Source: Candidatus Epulonipiscium sp.
GTDB lineage: Bacteria; Bacillota; Clostridia; Lachnospirales; Defluviitaleaceae
Reading direction: 5' to 3'
NCBI GenBank assembly: GCA_012521395.1
Contig: JAAYML010000111.1
Coordinates: 1-53,747 of the forward strand
DNA length: 53,747 bases
Below are positions 48,013 through 53,747 of this stretch, piece after piece; the first letter of the stretch is position 1, and every line of letters starts with the position of its first letter. The position numbers and the translations under genes are program-made. The notes under the pieces were generated by a model. It saw nothing but the letters and a program-made list of their open reading frames with translations, had not been told where the DNA came from and searched no databases.

Positions 48013-49410
48013 ATGGAAGAAAAAGATAATAGATTATCCCAGTGGAAACGCTTATCGGGCGGCAGTTTTTTAATTGCTTTGGGGTTGTTGTTAGGCTTTG
48101 GTATTTATCAGTATAAGCAAAAGCTTAATTACAGGCAGTACTTACAAAACCGTTTTCAGGAATCCTTTTATGAGGCAACGACTTATGTGGACAATATGGA
48201 AAATCTTTTTACAAAAGTAAGATTAACAAAAAGTCCGGATCAGAGTGCCCCTCTGTTTGCCCAAATTTGGCGAGAAGCTTCTTCAGCTCAGGATAATTTG
48301 GCGGAATTACCTTATGACCATAATACAATTTCAAAAGCTTTAAAATTTTTATCCCAGGCCAGTGATTTTTCCTTTTCTATGACCAATAAAGCCATTGAAG
48401 GTTTTGAACTGGATGAGGAAGACTGGAAAAAGGTAGACCAGTTAAAAAAATATGCTAAAATCCTTTCTGATGAGTTAAATAAAATTAAACAAGAGGTTAA
48501 TGATGGCAAGCGTATTGACTGGGAAGAAATAGAAAGTGAAGGAGAAAAAAGGTTAGCCAAAGGAAATACAAAAGCAATTACAGGTTCCTTTTCAGAAATC
48601 AGCAAGCAGTTTGAAGATATTCCTACTTTAATTTATGACGGACCTTTTTCAGATCATATTGAAAGAATGGAACCCAGAATGACCAGAAATAAAAAGAAAA
48701 TTTCTAAAGAAGAAGGGAAAAAGGTTGTAGAAGAATTTATTGGGAAAGATAAAGTTAAAAGTATTAAGCAAACAGGAGAAACGGATACAAAAGTGGAACA
48801 TACGATTCCTGTATATAGCTATCAGGTTGTTTTAAGAGATCAGGATGAGCCGACGATTTCAATCGATGTGACACAACACGGCGGACTGGTATTATGGATG
48901 CTTAATTATACTGAAAAAGAGTCCACGGAAGAAAAGCTCAGCTTAGAAGAAGCCAGAAAGAAAGCAGAAAAATTTTTAGAAGAAAGAAATTATCCCAATA
49001 TGAAAGCAAGTTATTATGAAAAGGTAGATGGGACCGTAGTTATTAATTTTGCCCCTTATGAAAATAAGGTGATTATGTATCCTGATTTAATAAAGGTTAA
49101 GGTGGCTATGGATGATGGAGAAATCATTGGCTTTGAGTCCCTGGGTTATATTATGATGCATCATGACAGGAAACTGCCGGAAATTAAAATTACAGAAGAA
49201 GAAGCAAGGGATAAAATTACGAAAGATTTTAAAGTCCAGCAAGTTAATATGGCAGTTATTCCTTTAGAATCTAAAAGAGAGGTTTTATGCTATGAATTTA
49301 AGGGCGAATTTGATAATCAACTCTTTTTAATTTATATTAATGCCGAAAGCGGAAAACAAGAAAAAATCCTTCAAATCTTGCAGAGTAAAAATGCAGTATT
49401 GACTAAATAA
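48013..49410 (+). CDS. ypeB: Germination protein YpeB
   Basis: N-terminal TM, PepSY-like C-terminal repeats, FIGKDKVKSIKQTGETD; follows sleB genes. Confidence 0.93.
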   Translation: MEEKDNRLSQWKRLSGGSFLIALGLLLGFGIYQYKQKLNYRQYLQNRFQESFYEATTYVDNMENLFTKVRLTKSPDQSAPLFAQIWREASSAQDNLAELPYDHNTISKALKFLSQASDFSFSMTNKAIEGFELDEEDWKKVDQLKKYAKILSDELNKIKQEVNDGKRIDWEEIESEGEKRLAKGNTKAITGSFSEISKQFEDIPTLIYDGPFSDHIERMEPRMTRNKKKISKEEGKKVVEEFIGKDKVKSIKQTGETDTKVEHTIPVYSYQVVLRDQDEPTISIDVTQHGGLVLWMLNYTEKESTEEKLSLEEARKKAEKFLEERNYPNMKASYYEKVDGTVVINFAPYENKVIMYPDLIKVKVAMDDGEIIGFESLGYIMMHHDRKLPEIKITEEEARDKITKDFKVQQVNMAVIPLESKREVLCYEFKGEFDNQLFLIYINAESGKQEKILQILQSKNAVLTK

Positions 49411-49435
49411 GGATGCTTATGGCATCCTTATTTAT
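49410..49435 (+). terminator. Rho-independent terminator
   Basis: aaggatgcttatggcatccttattta. Confidence 0.7.
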
Positions 49436-49541
49436 ATCAGGAAAAACATTATCTTTTGATATTATCTTGATAAAGCATAGTTTCAATAAGGTTTGCAAAC
49501 AAAATAGAGACAAGCTTTATGATAAAAATATAATTATATCC

Positions 49542-49566
49542 TTGCAACCATTCGTTATGATTGCAA
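49542..49566. repeat. Inverted repeat upstream of the accessory membrane gene
   Basis: TTGCAACCAT-tcgtt-ATGATTGCAA, 9/10 paired. Confidence 0.5.
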
Positions 49567-49623
49567 GAGAAAGATTTAGTTCAGAAGGAAGGTTGAGGGA
49601 GGTATCCGGGGAAGGGGCACTTT

Positions 49624-50342
49624 ATGGCATTTGAAAACGGATTATTTAGCTTTTTGCTTATAATGATTATATCATTTATTTTAACAGTCATAGGCATTAT
49701 ACTTCTTGTAATATTTAAGAATAAAACTAATGGCTTAAGGTTTATTGACTTTTTATTAATCTCAATAGCGATGATAATGATATTATTTTCAAAAAAGCTT
49801 TGTCTTGATACAGTCAGGGTAAAAGAAACAGTGGATGTTGCACCAATGACAGAACTCAAATTTTCTTCAATATTAAAAGTGTTAAAGAGATTATGGAAAG
49901 CATCGAATCATTTGACGAATTGGAAGTGAATACGATTGATGGCGTAAATATTGCAATGCCAGTAAGAACAACTGATGGAATTGTTGAAATGTTAACTGGG
50001 GTTGACCCAAAAGGAGCTTATTTAATGGTTAATATATATGTATATGGTAGTGTGAAAGGTGCCAATGAATCATATGAACACAACTACAAAAATCTTGGAA
50101 AAGATTATGGAATTATGACTAGTGGTGGAAGCAATAGTGACAGGTATTTTGTTACATATAAAAATCAGTTGCGTTTAAGTGGAGACGCTCTGTATTTGCT
50201 AACAGACCAATATGTTACATATGTTTATTTTCAGAAGCGAAACATGATTATCAAATTAATGGAAACAAAAAGGGACGATACGGACAGCAAAATAAATGAC
50301 TATATAAAATTGCTCTCAGATAAGTTATCAGAATTGGAATAG
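49624..50342 (+). pseudogene. Membrane-anchored hypothetical protein, probably split by a one-base frameshift near 49868-49874
   Basis: ORF 49624-49929 (two TM) and ORF 49893-50342 are in adjacent frames; the downstream frame is open upstream of its ATG and joins naturally as FSS/NIKSVKEIMESIESFDELEV. Confidence 0.6.
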
Positions 50343-50389
50343 ATTGAGCATGCATTTTTTATGAAAATTATTTGTCTGAAACAATTTAA

Positions 50390-50418
50390 GGGGCTGGAAT
50401 TTGCCAGCCCATTTTTAA
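50390..50418 (+). terminator. Rho-independent terminator
   Basis: ggggctggaatttgccagcccattttt. Confidence 0.8.
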
Positions 50419-50564
50419 TGGTTTCTCTTGTATTTATAAAATGACTTGAATTCATACATATAAAACATTAAAATGGTATGGAAATAAAAACAAATATTTG
50501 TTGAATATGATGAGCCTAAATCATAGAATAGTAATATCGATAATTTGGAAAGAGGGATTTAATC

Positions 50565-51635
50565 ATGAATAGTAAAAAAACAGTTGTTGTGTTATTTGGG
50601 GGACAATCTTCAGAACATGATGTTTCACGGATATCTGCTTCCACAATTATAAAGAATATGGATCCTAATAAATATTTTGTTTTAACTGTGGGGATTACTA
50701 AAGAAGGAAAATGGATGTTATATAATGGTCCGGTTAATCATATTGAAACAGGAGAATGGGAAAAGTTTGCTACACCTGCTTTTATTAGTCCTGATGCCAC
50801 ACAAAAAGCTTTAATTAAATTTGCGGGAGACAGGTATAAAACGATACCTATAGATGTGGTTTTTCCTGTACTTCATGGTTTGTATGGTGAAGATGGAACG
50901 GTTCAGGGACTTTTAGAAATGGCCCAAATTCCTTATGTGGGCTGTGGTGTCCTGGCCTCCAGTGTTTCTATGGATAAGGTATATACCAAGATGATTGTTG
51001 AAAAAGAAAATATCGCTCAGGCTAAATATCTTGTAATTTATAAAGAAGATTTGAATGACATAGAGCCTATTGTATCAAAGGTTAATGAAAAGATAGGTTA
51101 TCCTTGTTTTATTAAGCCATCTAATGCAGGTTCTTCCATAGGAATTACAAAGGCGCATAATCAGGAAGAACTGATTAATGGTCTTCATATAGCGGCAAAG
51201 CATGACAGAAAGATTTTAGTAGAAGAAGCTATTGTAGGCCGGGAAGTCGAATGTGCGGTTTTAGGCAATCTGGAAGTTAAGGCTTCGTCTGTGGGAGAAA
51301 TTATTGCAGCTGCTGAATTTTATGATTATGATGCAAAATATAATAATAGTGAATCAAAAACCATCATTAATCCGGATATTCCTACAGAAATCGCAGAAGA
51401 AATAAGAGAAAAATCGGTTAGAATTTTTAAAGCAGTTGACGGTTCTGGTCTTTCAAGAGTGGACTTTTTTATTGAAAAAGATACGAACAGGGTTATTTTT
51501 AATGAAATTAATACGATGCCAGGCTTTACTTCAATCAGCATGTATCCAATGCTTTGGGAAAATGCTGGCATACCAATAGGCAAGCTAATTGATACTTTAA
51601 TTGAATTAGCTATAGAAAGAGTGCAAAACAAATGA
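50565..51635 (+). CDS. ddl: D-alanine--D-alanine ligase
   Basis: VVVLFGGQSSEHDVSRISASTI, HGLYGEDGTVQGLLEMAQIPYVGCGVLAS, NEINTMPGFTSISMYP. Confidence 0.97.
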   Translation: MNSKKTVVVLFGGQSSEHDVSRISASTIIKNMDPNKYFVLTVGITKEGKWMLYNGPVNHIETGEWEKFATPAFISPDATQKALIKFAGDRYKTIPIDVVFPVLHGLYGEDGTVQGLLEMAQIPYVGCGVLASSVSMDKVYTKMIVEKENIAQAKYLVIYKEDLNDIEPIVSKVNEKIGYPCFIKPSNAGSSIGITKAHNQEELINGLHIAAKHDRKILVEEAIVGREVECAVLGNLEVKASSVGEIIAAAEFYDYDAKYNNSESKTIINPDIPTEIAEEIREKSVRIFKAVDGSGLSRVDFFIEKDTNRVIFNEINTMPGFTSISMYPMLWENAGIPIGKLIDTLIELAIERVQNK

Positions 51636-51649
51636 GAAGAGGTGTATAG

Positions 51650-52456
51650 ATGGATTCCCGTCCGATAGGGGTATTTGATTCCGGGGTCGGAGGACTTACA
51701 GTGGTTCAGGAAATTATGAATCAACTGCCCAATGAAGAAATCATTTATTTTGGAGATACCGCCAGGGTTCCTTATGGAAGCAAGTCCAAAGAAACTGTTA
51801 CAAAATATTCAAAGCAGATCATTCGATTTTTACTGACCAAAAATATTAAGGCAATTATTATTGCTTGCAATACAGCAAGTTCCAATAGTTTAGAGGAAGT
51901 CAGGAAAACTTTTGATATTCCTATTATAGGTGTTGTAAAGCCAGGGGCAGTAATGGCTTATAAAACAACAAAAAATAAGCGGATTGGAATTATTGGAACG
52001 GAAGCGACCATCCGTTCAGAAAGTTATAGTAAAGAAATAAAAAAGCATGATAAAGAAATAGAGACCTTTTCTGTTCCATGCCCTCTTTTTGTGCCTTTGG
52101 CTGAAGAGGGCTGGACGGATAATGAAATTAGTTATTTAGTGGCAAAAAAATATTTAGAGCCTTTTGCGGATTTAGAAATTGACACTTTAGTTCTTGGCTG
52201 TACCCATTATCCCTTGTTAAAGGATGTTATACAAAATGTGGTAGGCAATAAGGTACAGTTAATTAATCCAGCTCTTGAAACGGCAAAAGATTTAAAAGAA
52301 TTATTAAGTGCAGGCAATGCTTTACGAGAAGATAAAACTGCTCCTAATCATTCTTTTTATGTGAGTGACAATACCAGTAAATTTGAACAAATAGCAGCCA
52401 TTGCTCTAAAAAAATCTATTCCTCCGGTAGAAATTATAGATATAGAGCAATATTAA
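51650..52456 (+). CDS. murI: Glutamate racemase
   Basis: IGVFDSGVGGLTVVQEI, YFGDTARVPYGSKS, ACNTASS, LGCTHYPLL. Confidence 0.97.
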   Translation: MDSRPIGVFDSGVGGLTVVQEIMNQLPNEEIIYFGDTARVPYGSKSKETVTKYSKQIIRFLLTKNIKAIIIACNTASSNSLEEVRKTFDIPIIGVVKPGAVMAYKTTKNKRIGIIGTEATIRSESYSKEIKKHDKEIETFSVPCPLFVPLAEEGWTDNEISYLVAKKYLEPFADLEIDTLVLGCTHYPLLKDVIQNVVGNKVQLINPALETAKDLKELLSAGNALREDKTAPNHSFYVSDNTSKFEQIAAIALKKSIPPVEIIDIEQY

Positions 52457-52479
52457 AAAATAATCTTAGCTTTCTTTCC

Positions 52480-52508
52480 TTGTAAATTGCCTTTTTTATC
52501 GGTATAAT
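52480..52508 (+). promoter_or_regulatory. Sigma-A-like promoter for the DUF1934 gene
   Basis: TTGTAA-N17-TATAAT. Confidence 0.55.
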
Positions 52509-52537
52509 GACACTAGGATTTAACAAGGAGTGAATAT

Positions 52538-53056
52538 ATGGAGAATAACCAGACAAGACAGAAAGTCATCTTATCGATTACGGGAATTCAAAAGTATGAT
52601 GACTTTGACAATTCAATTGAAGTTGTTGCGCCGGGGAAATATTATGTAAAAGACAATAAACAATATCTTGCCTATAAAGAAAGAAATGAAGGTGCTTCTC
52701 AAGATATTTTAACGACGGTTAAAATAGAGCATGACAAGATATCCGTAATGAGATTTGGTGGAATTAACACCAATATGACTTTTGAATTGAATAAAAAGCA
52801 TACTACTTTTTATGATACAGAACACGGGGCTTTAACGGTTTCGGTAACCGCAAAGAAAATCCGTGTGGAGTTAGATGAAGAAGAAGCCAAAGGAGAAATA
52901 GAGGTTGTTTATGAATTTGAAATAGATCACATGCTTATAGGAATCAATATTCTTTACATAAAAATGCATCCAACCAGTGAAAATGAAAACAATGCTTCCT
53001 GTGAGGACCTCAGTTTGGATGATGCTTTTTTAAATGATTATCTTCAGGAAAAGTAA
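52538..53056 (+). CDS. DUF1934 family protein (YwiB-like)
   Basis: Lipocalin-like YwiB fold features: YYVKDNKQYLAYKERNEG, KIEHDKISVMRFGGINTNMTFE, YDTEHGALTVSVTAKKI. Confidence 0.88.
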   Translation: MENNQTRQKVILSITGIQKYDDFDNSIEVVAPGKYYVKDNKQYLAYKERNEGASQDILTTVKIEHDKISVMRFGGINTNMTFELNKKHTTFYDTEHGALTVSVTAKKIRVELDEEEAKGEIEVVYEFEIDHMLIGINILYIKMHPTSENENNASCEDLSLDDAFLNDYLQEK

Positions 53057-53086
53057 ATATAAATACATCATATAGGAGCTGAGACA

Positions 53087-53747
53087 ATGAAAATTAGAAA
53101 AGCAATTATACCTGCAGCAGGTCTCGGAACAAGATTTTTGCCTGCGACCAAAGCACAACCCAAAGAAATGCTTCCCATTGTAGATAAGCCAACAATTCAA
53201 TTTATTGTAGAAGAGGCTGTAGAATCCGGAATTGAAGATATTATTATCGTAACAGGTAGAAGTAAAAGATCGATTGAAGACCATTTTGATAAATCCATAG
53301 AACTGGAATTAGAATTGCAAAAAAAAGGTAAAGAAGATCTACTGGAATTAACCAGAAGCGTTTCAGATTTAGCGAATATTCACTATATCCGCCAAAAAGA
53401 GCCCAAAGGCTTAGGACATGCTATTTTAACCGCAAGAAATTTTATAGGGAATGAACCTTTTGCTGTTTTATTAGGAGATGACATTATTGTTTCTGAAAAA
53501 CCTTGTTTAAAGCAGATGATAGAAGTATTTAATGAATATAATACTTCTATTTTAGGTGTACAGCAAGTTCCTTATGAAGATGTAATAAAATATGGTATTA
53601 TAAAGGGTAAAAATATTCGGGACAGAATTTATGAAGTAAGTGACATGGTAGAAAAGCCGAAAAGGGAAGAAGCACCTTCCAATGTTGCTATTCTTGGCAG
53701 ATATATTATTACACCTACGATTTTTGATTTTCTTGAAAAGCAAGAAG
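53087..53747 (+). CDS. galU: UTP--glucose-1-phosphate uridylyltransferase, truncated by the window end
   Basis: [58 protein letters not shown]...; SD aggagct; absent from ORF track because it runs off the end. Confidence 0.97.
   Translation, partial: MKIRKAIIPAAGLGTRFLPATKAQPKEMLPIVDKPTIQFIVEEAVESGIEDIIIVTGRSKRSIEDHFDKSIELELELQKKGKEDLLELTRSVSDLANIHYIRQKEPKGLGHAILTARNFIGNEPFAVLLGDDIIVSEKPCLKQMIEVFNEYNTSILGVQQVPYEDVIKYGIIKGKNIRDRIYEVSDMVEKPKREEAPSNVAILGRYIITPTIFDFLEKQE

Noticed and set aside
49413-49634. 73-aa ORF after ypeB
   Set aside because: Begins inside the ypeB terminator hairpin and overlaps the next gene start; no SD.
49860-49930. Programmed -1 ribosomal frameshift joining the two ORFs
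   Set aside because: No canonical X XXY YYZ slippery site in frame; a single-base indel explains it more simply.
942-53743. Numerous 60-144 aa ORFs antisense to long conserved genes (e.g. 942-1127, 14756-15190, 16439-16801, 21441-21866, 51326-51724)
   Set aside because: Shadow ORFs opposite well-supported coding genes, with no independent SD or recognisable domains.

Overview
AT-rich, gene-dense chromosomal window from an endospore-forming Firmicute (Clostridia-like). It opens with the 3' end of a 23S rRNA and a six-tRNA cluster (Asp-Val-Thr-Tyr-Phe-Lys). A block resembling the Bacillus subtilis origin-proximal region follows: yaaO-like decarboxylase, tmk, yaaQ/darA, yaaR, holB, ricT, trmN6-like, rsmI, abrB-like, spmA/spmB, pckA, metG, tatD, a 3D/G5 protein, rsmA. 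After about 20 kb of lineage-specific genes come yabG, veg, a SPOCS-LysM protein, ispE, a GntR regulator, a ger germination operon, spoIIR, two SleB-like hydrolases, ypeB, ddl, murI, a DUF1934 protein and galU (truncated by the window end). The lineage-specific segment holds an unknown two-domain protein, a tRNA-Lys/tRNA-Leu pair, DUF1659/DUF2922 proteins, a YtvI-like protein, paaK plus an ACT protein, T-box-proS, cca, a Gld-like ABC exporter, a CotS-like protein, a PEGA protein and a phosphohexomutase. I saw no CRISPR array, transposase, integrase or phage module. The observations I rate highest are: a tRNA-Leu with anticodon AAG (A34); a Spo0A-box-like site just downstream of a sigma-A-like abrB promoter, plus sigma-E/F/K-like promoters before the expected sporulation genes; no 5S rRNA gene after the 23S; a probable single-base frameshift in an accessory membrane-protein gene; a tandem SleB duplication; and an uncharacterised protein with a highly charged linker. 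All calls come from reading the sequence and the supplied translations; no searches were run.
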